From: Dendrobium chrysotoxum
Taxonomy: Eukaryota > Streptophyta > Magnoliopsida > Asparagales > Orchidaceae
Direction: 5' to 3'
NCBI GenBank assembly: GCA_019925795.1
Contig: CM034297.1
Coordinates: 50,549,941-50,613,940, forward strand
Length of the DNA: 64,000 nt
The notes below the pieces were generated by a model that searched no databases, was not told where the DNA came from, and saw only the letters and a program-made list of their open reading frames with translations. A program made the translations under genes and the position numbers. The first letter of the stretch is position 1; the number at the start of each line of letters is the position of its first letter. Positions 44,397-55,100 of the stretch are shown here, piece by piece.

Positions 44397-46669
44397 AAAA
44401 TTTGATCTATTACAATCTACTCACCTAAAATCAAATGTCGCCCTCGACATTTATCACGAGTAATGCAAAATCAATTCAAAATCAATTTAAATTTATTCAA
44501 AACACAAGAATATATCTCAAATATAAACCATAAAAAAATCAATTCATAATCATTAGAAAAGTCTCGCTGTAAATAATAAATTAAATAAAATCATACAAGT
44601 CATATTTTAAGGCACTTCAGGAACCTCTTTCACAGATTCCAACTGCATGTTTTCAGTCTGAACGGATCCTTGCCCAAGTCCAGGTAATGGTCATTCTGCC
44701 ATTCGGTGTCCATAATCACCACATTGAAAGCTTTGTTCTGTTATCCTATAATAATATCCTACATGTCTTCACTTAGATTCTGGGGCATCACAGCTCGTGC
44801 CTGGTAGAATTAGATGTTACCAAACATTACCTTGACAAAACTTGGGTTGGCCCATATAATTTAGGTTACATTTAGTCTGTATTAATGGATGATTTCCCTG
44901 CTTATTGTGTGCATTGCAACTTATTAGGTCATTCAAAGGTGGAATGTCATATTTTACACCCACCCCTTAATAAATCTACTTATTGTGAGCTTCCCTTGGT
45001 TGTGAATGGTTCGTCTGAACCTTTGGCTTTGGACCATGTTGCCCCTGCAGTTTTGGATGCTGATTTAGTGCCTGATTTGGAGGTTGACGATGTCCTTGTG
45101 GTTCCTGTGGCAGCTATGGATGTTTTGGTCCATCCTATGGATGTTATGGAGGGGGTTGATGTTTCTAAGGGCTGTGCCCTTGTTGGTTCTCCTACGGTTG
45201 TTGAGAATGGTTTTGTCTCAGTTGATAATAAGATGGAGGTATTGTTGGGTCATTGTGAAGCGAATACGATGGTGGTTATTGGATCGGAGGTGTTTTTGGG
45301 TCAATGTGAAGTTATTACAATGATGGTTGTTGGATCATCATAGTTAGGTTTTACATCAAAAAATTCTCCTTTAACTATTTTGGATTCGCCATTGAATGCA
45401 ATTGAGCGTGCTCAATTTGTTGATGTTTCGATCTCTCTAATTTCAAATGATGCGTTGAAAGCTCATATGGCTAACAAGTTCATAGATCCCTCTGTTGATC
45501 ATTCTGATTGGATTGATGCATCCTCTAATAGAGGGGGAGGGGTGGGGGATAATTTGGATGATACATATGATGAATTTCTTGAATTATATAGTATGCAAGT
45601 GGGTCATTTTTTTGATAAAGCTGTCTCTCTTAGTGCTGGCAGGCGTCGTAGAAGAAAATCAAAATAAAAATGCTTTGGGCTTATCTTCCGGTTTGGGCCT
45701 GTTATTTGCGCTTGGTGTTGGGTATTGGTTTCCCTTACTGATTGTTTGGCGTTTCGGTTAGTTTTTGGTGATATGGATATTGGTGCTGGGGGTTTTTATA
45801 GCCTGGGAAATGATGAGGCGGTTTTCTGCTCTCCATTCAGATGGTTTGGCTTGTTGGCAACCACTGGAGGTGAGTTATTGTAGTCTGCTTGTTGGACTTA
45901 GTTTCGGATCGAGGCTTTGCTATTTATTTTGTGATTTCCTTTGTGTGGCATGATGCATGGTTCCTCCTCTAGATGGCCCCTGTCTACGTTTTGGGTGGTT
46001 GCAGAAAGCTCGTCATTAACTAAGCCTGACTGGTTGTTTTTCTTTTGTCTTTGTTTATGTCTGTTGCTCCATTTTTGGTCTGTCTGTGTTGCTTTGTCTA
46101 TTGTTGAACTCGCTTGTATCTTTCCTTTATTGTTGGAATAAATTCTCCTTTTGTTATATAAAAAAAAAGGATGACATTTCTTTAATCTTTGCATTCAACC
46201 TTTGCTCATACTCTTCTTGTAGACATTTAACATTCACAAACTCTATATTCCATTCATCTAGCAATGCTTCAAATTGTGTTTTCAAGTCCATACTTTGGAT
46301 CATCTGTAGTAGGCAATAATTGCCTTGTAACACATGAAAAAAAAAGGAGAAGAAAAATCAAGGCAACTCACCTTCTTTTGCACATTGTCGTTTGGTGCAA
46401 ATATGATTCAATACCTCTTCAGAAATATGTAGCTTTAAGGGCCAGATCCTTCCATCTGAACAAGGGCAATGATATCAAACGTAAAGGGGCATATAGTCTC
46501 CCTACATCCTTCGCCATCACTTGCCATGTATTAAATTTAATGCAGTATTGAGATCGTAAATTTTTTTTAAAAAAAATTACCTGATAGGTTTTCTAGATTC
46601 TTGGAAGAAGACCTCTCTAAAAACTCCGCACTACTCTGCTGGTTACTAGTCTTGACTCTTTCCTCCATA

Positions 46670-47331
46670 TTTGATACCAATTTTTTGGAAGAATTGATCT
46701 CCAACTTTTGTCTGTCTTACTGTTATTGATAGTCCTTAGACTCCAATAGGATAATATTTGCCATATTTATAAAGGAAGATTGGAGGCTACATTAGATGAC
46801 CGGGCCTTTACCCTTGTAGATGGTCTTTAAACTTCTATAGAGTAGTCTTTACCCCTTTTACAAAGGAGGATTGTAGCCTGCGTCAGTGGATAGGGTCTTT
46901 CTCCGCATTGACGACCTCCAATCTTTTGACAGTCCGTTTTTCCCTCAATCCACGGGAGAAACTTTGGATTGACACAAAAGAATCTTGTCTTTTCCCCATC
47001 CCTCGAAAGGGCTATTTATAGATTTGTGAAGAGGAGAATTTATAAAAAAAAATTCTAAATTTTTTAATTATTTTTTCTTATTTTAAGACATTTTTAAGGC
47101 CAAAAGTAATTTTTTCTATTTTTGTAAAAATAAAAAATAGAAATAAAAAAATAAAAATAATAAAAATAATAATAATAATAATAATAATAAATATTATTAT
47201 TATTTCCTTTTCCAAAAAATCTTCTGAATTCAAAATTTTTTAAAATTTTCTTCCTATTTTAAAATTGTTTAAAGGAAACTTAAATAGATTAAAACATAAA
47301 AATAAAAACTAAATTATGGTAAGGAGGAAAC
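46670..47331 (-). other. Leader and promoter region of the diverged Tat antisense gene
   Basis: TATAAATA on the minus strand (47013-47020) is followed by a leader of about 350 bases. The leader has two related blocks around GGCTACAATCCTCC and GTAGCCTCCAATCTTCC. AT-rich sequence with an (AAT)n run at about 47,158-47,205 lies beyond. Confidence 0.5.
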
Positions 47332-48036
47332 TAGGGGTGTCAATTCGGGTCAACGGGTCAGGTTCTGGTCCAACCCGAGTTAACTCGGGCATAAACGGGT
47401 TGACATGAACCCGAACCGGCTAGCTAAATGGGTCAGGATTTTGAACCCTGATCCGACCGGCACGGGTTTCCGGGTTGACCCGACCCGAACCGCGAACCCG
47501 ATTAGGCACAGGCGGTGAGGCCGACGGCTTGACGCCTTGAGGCGGATGGGAAGTCGAACTGGTGGTCCGACGGAGGCATTGCACTACACGTGGAGGCGAC
47601 TGGATGTCTGGACATCTGGACCAGTGCGTCGGCGACTGGACGTCTGGACCTATGCATTGCACTATGGGAGGAGGCATTGAACTACACAGGAAGGCCGACG
47701 GAGACTGGACGTCTTGACCACTGCGGTGTAGCCGTAAGCCCGTAGCAAGTAGCCTGCGCGAGTGCGACGGCTGAGGCGGACGACTCCACGTCCTCAACAA
47801 GACGGCTGAGGAAGATGGGATAGTCGAAAGTCGCGATTACACGCTGAGGCCGCACGCGGTAAGTAACCGAGTCAAATCGGGTTGACCCGCGGGTTTCCGA
47901 GTCAACCCAAACCCGACCCGTTTTTCAAATGGGTCAAAAATACGAACTCGGACTCGACCCATTTCACAAACAAGTTGACCCAAACCCGAATTTTTTCGGG
48001 TCGGGTTTCGGGTTGTGTCAATTTTTGACACCCTTA
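47332..48036. mobile_element. Non-autonomous hAT element, 705 bp
   Basis: TIRs TAGGGGTGTCAA...TTGACACCCTTA. TSD GAGGAAAC (47324-47331) and GTGGAAAC (48037-48044), one mismatch. Subterminal GGGTCGGG motifs match the 5.6-kb hAT at 22.5 kb, which could have mobilised it. The GC-rich interior holds no credible gene. Confidence 0.88.
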
Positions 48037-48201
48037 GTGGAAACCGACTCTGTTGACGCGGAAACCGAAGTAAAGTAAAATCTGTCAAATGAATTATGAG
48101 AATTACAAATACTCAATACTTTGCTTAGAAATAATTTCTTAACGTTGATTGGTGATTTTGTTAGAAATAAAGCTTCAATTTATGATAAGAGAGAGTTACA
48201 G

Positions 48202-48641
48202 TATGAGTGTTAATAAATGATCCAACCCATCAATCTGATTTGAATTCGATCCAAAAAGTACGAGTTCGAATTGGATTTTCTGACTTGTACAAATTAAACT
48301 GATCGGATTCAGGTTGACCCGTCAACTCATTCTTTTACCATAACATAACTAGCTAAATATTTTTTTTTCTTAAATTTTGGTACTTGTGGGCATAATCATT
48401 TTATTTTATATTCAATATCATAGATTTTATAGTTAACAAGTTATAAAAAAGGTAATTTAAGTCATAAAAAAAATATTTTTTTATCAAAACGAGTTAATGG
48501 GTCGGGTTCAATTCATTTGGGTTGGTAGCGGGTCAATTTCGCGTTGGAATTTTTAACATGTTTATTAAACATGTCAGATTTAGATTGATTAGATTCAGAT
48601 CGGATTTAAATCCGACTCATCAATCTGTTTTAACACCCCTA
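48202..48641. mobile_element. Non-autonomous hAT element, 440 bp
   Basis: Ends TATGAGTGTTAA...TTAACACCCCTA. Flanking 8-mers AGTTACAG and AATTTCAG match at six positions. The body aligns with the element at 2.1-2.6 kb. Confidence 0.65.
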
Positions 48642-48888
48642 AATTTCAGATGCTTAAATTTCTTAACCAAAAATAAAAAATAATAATCTTAGAATCGTTC
48701 AAAACGTTTCTTAAATTTCTAAAGTTTGCTGTTATAGGAACTATTGGTAAAGTTATACTTTATTAAAGTTACCGTTATATCAATTTTTATAGGCACATAG
48801 ACTTAAGGTTTCATATGCATTTAAACGAAAAAAATGCAGCCACACTAATATCTGTGGCAGCCATGGCTGCCTGATCGGCATGGGAAGA

Positions 48889-49008
48889 CTTAGAATTGTT
48901 TGGGATAATGTTTTTGCTATTGTTTTTTTATTATTTTAATATATTTTTTTATTAAAAAAACTATGTAGAAAATAGCAAAAAAGTTATCTCAAACAAAATC
49001 TTTAAATA
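48889..49008. repeat. AT-rich foldback, possible Tourist relative
   Basis: ATTGTTTGGGATAATGTTTTTGC at the left faces GCAAAAAAGTTATCTCAAACAAAATC at the right. No certain TSD. Confidence 0.4.
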
Positions 49009-49224
49009 CAGCTTTCACCATAATAATCACCCAAATATGAAAAGTTTAAATAAAATTTTAGTTTCATCAATATTCGCCCTCACTAACACTGTGAATACAG
49101 AGAAAAAGCTAAATATAATTAGGGAAGTTTGTGCAAAATTTTTTTTTGGGTGCAAATTTATTGGAAGGCATGAATGTATATTTTTGGACCCAGCGAGCAT
49201 GGACATCCGAAAATATGAGAGAAT

Positions 49225-50512
49225 TGATACGTCATCAAAAAATTAACTTGATCGGGCGTGGATCTCAAGACATATTTGAATTGAAAACTTTCAAAATTAA
49301 ATTTTTGATAATCTGAATTCTGATTTCAGCAAACTTATAGTTGAACTGAACGTCTTAATAAGACGAATCCAACGACATAAAAATTGATCGAATCCAAACT
49401 CTACGGGGTCCAAATCAAAGATCTGAAGTATAGTGGGAAACTTCAAAGCATAAAATGGATGCCAAACTTTTGTCGGCCAATTGCCGTTGCAGGACTTTCG
49501 CTCTGCCTACTACTACAGGACCACCGCCATCACTGGTCAATCATTACCGGACTTTTGACCGATCGACAACAACAAAATCTTCGCTCAGATGCCAATTACT
49601 GAGCCTCCAACCGGCCAACCACTTGACCGCCACTCGGTTACCACCGTCATACCTCAGCCATCACAAATCGATAGTTATTGGACCTCTGCCCGACTGACCA
49701 ACGCCAGTCCTCTGCCCAGCTGCCAATCACTGAGCCACCAACCAACCAACTGTTGGACCTCCACCAATCACCAGACCTCTGCCCTCACCGGCCAATCATT
49801 ACTAGACCTTCGCCTGACCAACCACCTCAGGACCTCCGTCTGGCCGTCGATCATCGAACCTCTGATCGATCAACTTTCGTCGGACCTCTGTCTAATCGTT
49901 GCAGCCGAACCTCTGTCCAGCAATTGCCTCTGACCTCCACTAAAACAACATTATCGAACCTCCGAACAACCAACCACTACTGTCGGACTTCCACTCGATC
50001 GTCACCGCCTTCACGGGTTGATCATCTTTTTCGGACCTCTAACCAGCTGCCACCACGGGGTTTTTGCCAAACCGATGACCGCCGGACCTCTACTCGACCG
50101 TCATCGCCTTCACCATCCGACTACAGTATTTGGGCAACTATCGCTCGACCGCTATCACTAACCCTTCGCCAGTCGACCATCACAATTGGACATTTCCCAT
50201 CAAAAAACTGCCATACAACTCGTGATCATTCGGCCCCAAACACCCATACGAGCTTCGACCAATTCTCCATACTACTATAATTTCACGATCAACAAGTTAA
50301 GTGATGGGTCAATCTCTGTAACTTACCCATACGTAGTGGAATCTCTTCAGCTAGACAAAGCTATGTGGTTTTTCTCTTTTCAGGGTTTCCACGTAAAAAA
50401 TCTCAGGTGTTCCCAAGCTCTATCATTTATCTATTTATGCGTTGGACATTCGTGCACCGTTAGAATGTAAAAATTTCTCACTCTACTACCATGAATCAAC
50501 CAGCACGCAACA
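49225..50512 (+). mobile_element. Solo LTR related to the Tat element
   Basis: 1,288 bp from TGATACGTCATC to CACGCAACA. Its first 200 bases align with the LTR of the 6.6-17.3 kb element read on the minus strand (CTTGATCGGGC, GATTTCAGCAA, CTTATAGT, ACGAATCCAAC). The distal part aligns too (CACCTGAGATTTTTTACGTGG on its minus strand). Flanks AGAAT and AGATT match at four of five. The middle (49,455-50,280) is a C/T-rich degenerate tandem repeat (GACCTCTG, GACCAACCA units) that happens to be open in several frames. Confidence 0.75.
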
Positions 50513-51690
50513 AGATTAACTACTTGATTACCATTGTATATGAATTATAGAAGTCAGGCGTTAACAAGTAGGTAGTTGAATCCTAATATTAGTGTAGAAT
50601 ATTAATAGTCAGATGACAATACTCATATATCTGAAGTGAGGCGGCGATGGCAGCAATTGCTGTTGGTGGTCGTTGATGATGATCATCGAAAATTAAAAAA
50701 GAGTTATTTAGCTCTTTTAGCTCTCAAACCCTATTCCCTATAGAAAATGAGACCCTTTTTTAGATTTTGAAAAAAAAAAAATACAAATTTGGCCAAAATC
50801 CTAAATGGCCAATCGAATGATCCATATTAATCTTCATCCCTCTTGAATAACTGTCTTCAATCAAAAAATTCAATCGGTTATCGCCTCTTTTAGCTTGATA
50901 AGAAGTTCTTTTTGCTAGCTAACAAGCCAATCAATAATTTTGCTCATCGATATACCTGATAAAGCTCATTTAATGAGCTACCAATTTGTTTGATATTATT
51001 ATTGATTACTAGGCTAAATGTGGCTCATTTTGGTGCTAATGAGCATCTCGACATTAATATTATGTAAGAGCAATGCTCAAAGTTTACTTATACCAAAGTA
51101 ACAAGCAAATGTACATTGGGCGAATACAATGAGAATACAAAACATGTTTTACAAGTGTAATTGAAGTGCAAAATATACTGTAACACAACTCGCATGTGCT
51201 TTGACAAACATGTATTTATATAATATTTGAGTGCCTTAAAGATATCAAAATTAAATGATCATGGGCTCGTTGGTTTCGTATCATTGAGTAGCTTAATTTG
51301 ACTTAAATTACACATAATTTGAGAACTATATAGTCCTTCGATTAATGTTATAAGTGTTGACCTCGTTTTTGATCGCATTCTTCTCGCGCGTGTTCGATTA
51401 TTTTAGTTGAGTCTCGTCGAGCCCAATTTGCACTCGAGGCGACTCGAGTTGAGTTAGATTAGACCCGACAAAGTTTGATTGAACTTGATTAACGCCCATT
51501 AGCCTCCTTGAGCACAATTTGATCCAAATCGGCGTCGATTGGGATTCGATTCTACCAAACTAATTTAATTAAACGCAATCGAACCTAAATCGGTTCGATT
51601 TAAGTCAAATTGAGTTCAATTCAAATCCTAATTTGACCCAAATGATTTTAATTTTATTTCCTCGGTCTTTGGCAACGGCATGCGCATGAT
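50513..51690. other. Unassigned DNA with LTR-like phrases
   Basis: Around 51,400-51,650 phrases such as GTCGAGCCCAATTTGCACTCG recall LTR sequence of the Tat type, but I cannot draw boundaries. No gene seen. Confidence 0.35.
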
Positions 51691-52160
51691 TTGAGGAATT
51701 CTAGCGAAAATGAGGGCGGGATTCCTCTTTCATTCTCGGCAAGAATTTACTCCAGGATTGGGTTCTCTAAGAGGCGGAGATCTCTTCCATGCCTGGCATT
51801 GAAAAAGATCTGAGGCGAAATCCCTCTCTGGCTCAGCAATTGGACTCCAGAGGCGGAATCCAGCTCCAGCTCTTGTGGTCGCGTTTTGAGCTCTGCTGCT
51901 CGCAAGGCTCCCGCCCCTCTCGGTCTTTGTTGACGGCAACCAAGACCGACGCCCCAAGCCGAGGCCGAAGTCTTGCTCCCGTCGGACTCCACTTCCAGGA
52001 CCGAGCTCGGAGCCGATCCTCCCCATCCCGTTCGCGAACTCCCTGTTCCGACGCCCCTTTCAGTTCGGAACCCCGTCGCCTTTGTTGTTCGTGTGAGCAA
52101 GAGGGCTGAAATCCCTACCTTAGCAATCGGCCTTCTCATTCAGTGTGAAGCAGGTAACAA
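51690..52160. other. GC-rich, CpG-rich island of unknown nature
   Basis: Base composition changes sharply from AT-rich flanks. Open frames overlap on both strands and none encodes a recognisable domain. CAG|GTAACA near 52,150 could be a splice donor of a 5' exon. It could be a lost gene's promoter/first exon or part of a transposon. Confidence 0.35.
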
Positions 52161-55100
52161 GGTCAGGGAATTGAATAAGCTTCCTTTTTCAAAGCTCTTG
52201 CAAAGGCAGAAATTCCATCTTTTGATTATATGTGACAGTGTGTGGTTGCTCTCTTTCATTCCAATATCTTAATAAACTTGATGGACTTTACACAGATAAT
52301 TTTGGTGGTAATCTCGAAAGAGATTCGATGATTGTTCATGATCGTAAAATAACCAATTCCATGGTGGTTTGTTTCATGGGATTTTGTAAACGTTGCATGC
52401 CAACCATTCGATGAAATGTCACTAATAAAAAAAAAAGCTTGTAAGCTGCTAGGTTCATGAGCTTTAAGGGACCAATATGTTGGGGATCAGATTTTCTTCT
52501 TTTGATGGGGATGTTGATTCCTCGCTTTGAGATTTATTTCTATGATGGGGAAGGGTTTTTCATGTGTGTTCTTAAGATGACTCAAAAGAATGGAATGATC
52601 TTACATCGTTATAAATTTTTCATGTTATGTATTTCTTGCCTCCCGAATTTTTGACATTGGAGGATATTTCTTGTAATTAATAAACTATATCATTTCTCGG
52701 CTCTGTAATCTTACATAATTTGAGGTCTTTTAGAAGGTACTTCCTAGATAATTGAAAAGGGGTTCGCTCTCAAATCTTTGCACTCGCAATTTCTTGTAGT
52801 TGATTCAAGTTTTGGGGCGATTTTGTGGTATGAATAGCAAGTTATATTTGGACTTTTCTTGAATTCTTTGATGCATTGTTGATGACGAATAAAGCAATGG
52901 TTACTAACTGTAAGTGTGTGGTTCATTGACGAATATGTCTAGGGATATTTGGGGATGTTCCACATCCAAAATCATGCTCATATACTATATATTAACTAAA
53001 ACTTATGAACTTACTGAAGGTCGTATTTTGTTAAGTATAAATTAATCTTGTGGGACTTAGGTTTTGTTATTATGAGCCTTATCTAGTGTGAGTTAAAGAA
53101 ACAAATGAGCATAAAAATTTTATAACCTTACATACACTTGTGGTTACTAGATGCATCTCACTAAGACTAGAGAACATTCATGTCGCTTTAGGTTGGAAAG
53201 TCCTATGATTTGCTTTTTGGTGGGAAAACTTCATGAGTTTTGGAGAAGTGATCTCAATCCTCGCTTTCACAAATTTATGCTTTCATGATGGTATTTATGG
53301 AAAAATTGAGAGGAGTAACTTGGCATGTATTCAAAACTTTACTTATGAGCTCTCAAAACACCTTTCTTATATTTCATTAGTTATTTCATGTGACGAGCTC
53401 TTGGTTTGCAATGCTATATGTTCGACACAAAGGCATGTTCACAAGTTTGAATTGTGGCTTCTTTTAAAACTTTATGGTTGCATATAGCATGATGGTGAAA
53501 AATTTGTTGGAGAATATATGTGTTTTGTAGACTTCAAGTCATGCTGTTCTTCATCAGAATATGCATGCAAGGCGTTCGGTGAAATGCCGTCGAAAGAAAA
53601 TTGTGATGTTTTGGTTCAAGTTGAAACTTTATGTTTGTCATATCTCGTAAGGTCTATGGTCACACGTTAAGGGTTGCTATCATTGAAATATATGTTGTTG
53701 GTATCAATTAATGTGTTTCTTTTTTTTTAGCTTGTGCATCAAAGTTTGGGCAAATCATTTTGGGATGCTCAGCTCAATAAAGGGGTTTAAAATTTCTAAT
53801 TTTGTTCTATTTTATCCACTCTGCTAATGACCTTTTATAATTCGATTTTTTTTTATGCTTAATTGATTATGCACGCTGAGTTAGCTTCCAAAGATAACCT
53901 TTCTGATTGAGGTTGATATGTTTAACATTTGTTTTTATGTTGTGATATTGTAAGAACTGCCCTTGCAGATCATTTCCTTCCAATGGTTTTAGAATATTTT
54001 CTTGGTATAAGGATAATAAAAAGTGTAGAATTGATGGAGTTGTCCTGCATTACTTTAACAATAGGAAAGTTTTCAAATCTTTTGTGAACATAGCTAGGAG
54101 ATTAAGTTAACATTGATTGTTGGACTTGGTCATACAAAATGTTTCTTATTTGTGTCACAGCATATCATATTATAAGTTTTAAAAGAGGCTCTTCAACTTA
54201 TAATCATTAGTCACATGGATAATGTTATTGAAACTTATGGAGTTATGCATATTGGGAAATAGATGTGACTTTACAATATCATATTGATAAATGCTAGCTT
54301 AAATGTTGTTGCATTGACTTGAAAAGAAGATTGAATGAAAGGTATTTTTATCTTTGATAATTTTTATATTAGTTGTAAATAATGTGCCAAATGAGAAGAA
54401 TGATAGTGTAAGACTGAAATGAGAGAAGTGAAAATTCTACATCGAGGGTGCAACAATTCCAAAAGTGTTAGAAAAGAGAAACTTGTATGTAAAATTTCTA
54501 ATTGTTTCGATGTGTTAATTTAATGAATTTTTACTTATTTCTTGTTCCAAATTGCAATTAGGTTTCAGAAGGCTTTTAGAAGCTAAGAACTTGAAGATTT
54601 TGATTTTGCTTGTGATTTGGAAAGTAGGCATGCTAGTTTTGATTGGGAGAATGTTATGTTGTTGAAAAGTTTAATATTGCTACTAATGCACTATCCAGTT
54701 CAGCTACTTCTACTTTGAATACTTATTTTAAACAAGAATTTTTTATTGATCATTCATTGAATGCATGTGTTGCATCATCTAATATTCATCACAAAGCTAT
54801 GATGACACTAAGAAGACATATTGCTACGGATTGCTTTGGTGTTATATCCTCAGTAAAAGATGAAATATATTAGAGACATTATTATGAGTTATTTACACAG
54901 AGCAAGTTGATGAATTAATGAAAAGGATTATGGGTTGTTTTACTAGGCTTTGAGCTGTGAATGTGGGTTTGAGGTAATGGGTTGGGTTTGTTGTAGATGA
55001 TTTAGAGGGATTATGTAGTAGGCTAATGGGCTTTGGAAGGTTATTTAACTTGAAGGAAATGAGGTTGCTTCATTTCATTTCTTTTGTCTATGCTGAAGTC

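Larger units (their letters stand above)
34432..44792. mobile_element. Solo LTR (probably Ty3/gypsy) inside LINE ORF1, split by a copia element
   Basis: Starts TGTGATGCCCTAAAATC and ends CTGGGGCATCACA. It is flanked by perfect 5-bp TSDs GCTCG (34427-34431 and 44793-44797). The ends form an inverted repeat of 21 positions with 19 matches. Without the copia insertion it is about 650 bp and non-coding. TG...CA ends and a 5-bp TSD indicate a solo LTR. Related sequence lies at 62,750-63,028. Confidence 0.75.
33848..45667 (+). pseudogene. LINE ORF1 (DUF4283 plus zinc knuckle), split
   Basis: ATG at about 33,848 (MALPRFRDPW), then a frame change. The DUF4283-type domain covers about 34,000-34,430 (FEFSLVGKFLGRMPSIDVIRK, NLKNILIKLFNDMDY, VKWTPSLDIKVESPIIPIW), with a TGA at about 34,322. 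The frame reaches RPFVARV, where a solo LTR inserted at 34,432. It resumes at 44,798 with LVELDVTKHYLDKTWVGP after a one-base loss and has a TAG near 44,876. The CCHC knuckle is CVHCNLLGHSKVEC (about 44,906). A long acidic linker and a basic end (SAGRRRRRKSK, stop at 45665) follow. The layout matches the minus-strand relic at 4.7-6.2 kb. Such proteins bind LINE RNA. Confidence 0.78.
33666..46168 (+). mobile_element. ORF1-only LINE-like element, interrupted by nested LTR elements
   Basis: Flanked by GGCTGGCATTTCTTT (33651-33665) and GGATGACATTTCTTT (46169-46183), a 15-bp TSD with 13 matches. It ends in a run of A. Subtracting the inserted solo LTR and copia element leaves about 2.1 kb: a 5' UTR with CTAGGGTTTCCTCG, one ORF1 gene, about 500 bases of 3' UTR and the tail. 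No endonuclease or RT frame is present. Both ends and the TSD are present, so it looks like a complete non-autonomous LINE rather than a truncated one. Confidence 0.75.
33060..46669 (-). pseudogene. Second, diverged Tat-type antisense gene, split by nested insertions
   Basis: The outer pieces on the minus strand, 46,669 to about 46,170 and 33,665 to about 33,060, together resemble the antisense gene at 8.4-10.1 kb. Conserved points: TATAAATA at 47013-47020; ATG near 46,669; SEEVLNHICTKRQCAKE just before a GTGAGT donor (46371) as in the other copy; an intron of about 68 bases; EFVNVKCLQEEYEQRL against EFVKVKYLQGEYKKKY; then a coiled coil with IEDFKKSSAYHREIL and VRDLELQSLEEGFVHGF. The acidic end is LRTFFSVDEEDAEII. 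The PF04195 core is missing, and there are stops and frame changes. A LINE split the gene after its intron. Confidence 0.72.

Noticed and set aside
49455..50280. Open frames of 80-200 codons in several phases
   Set aside because: Low-complexity CT-rich repeat within an LTR; no domain, and no single frame stands out as conserved.
51747..52139. 130-codon minus-strand frame in the GC-rich island
   Set aside because: Overlapping open frames exist on both strands of this GC-rich patch, and none has a recognisable domain or splice-consistent neighbours.
53233..53650. A PPR-protein gene
   Set aside because: Only a faint FGEMPSKE-like phrase is seen. The frame is broken and no tandem 35-residue repeats are visible, so it is mentioned only as a weak resemblance.
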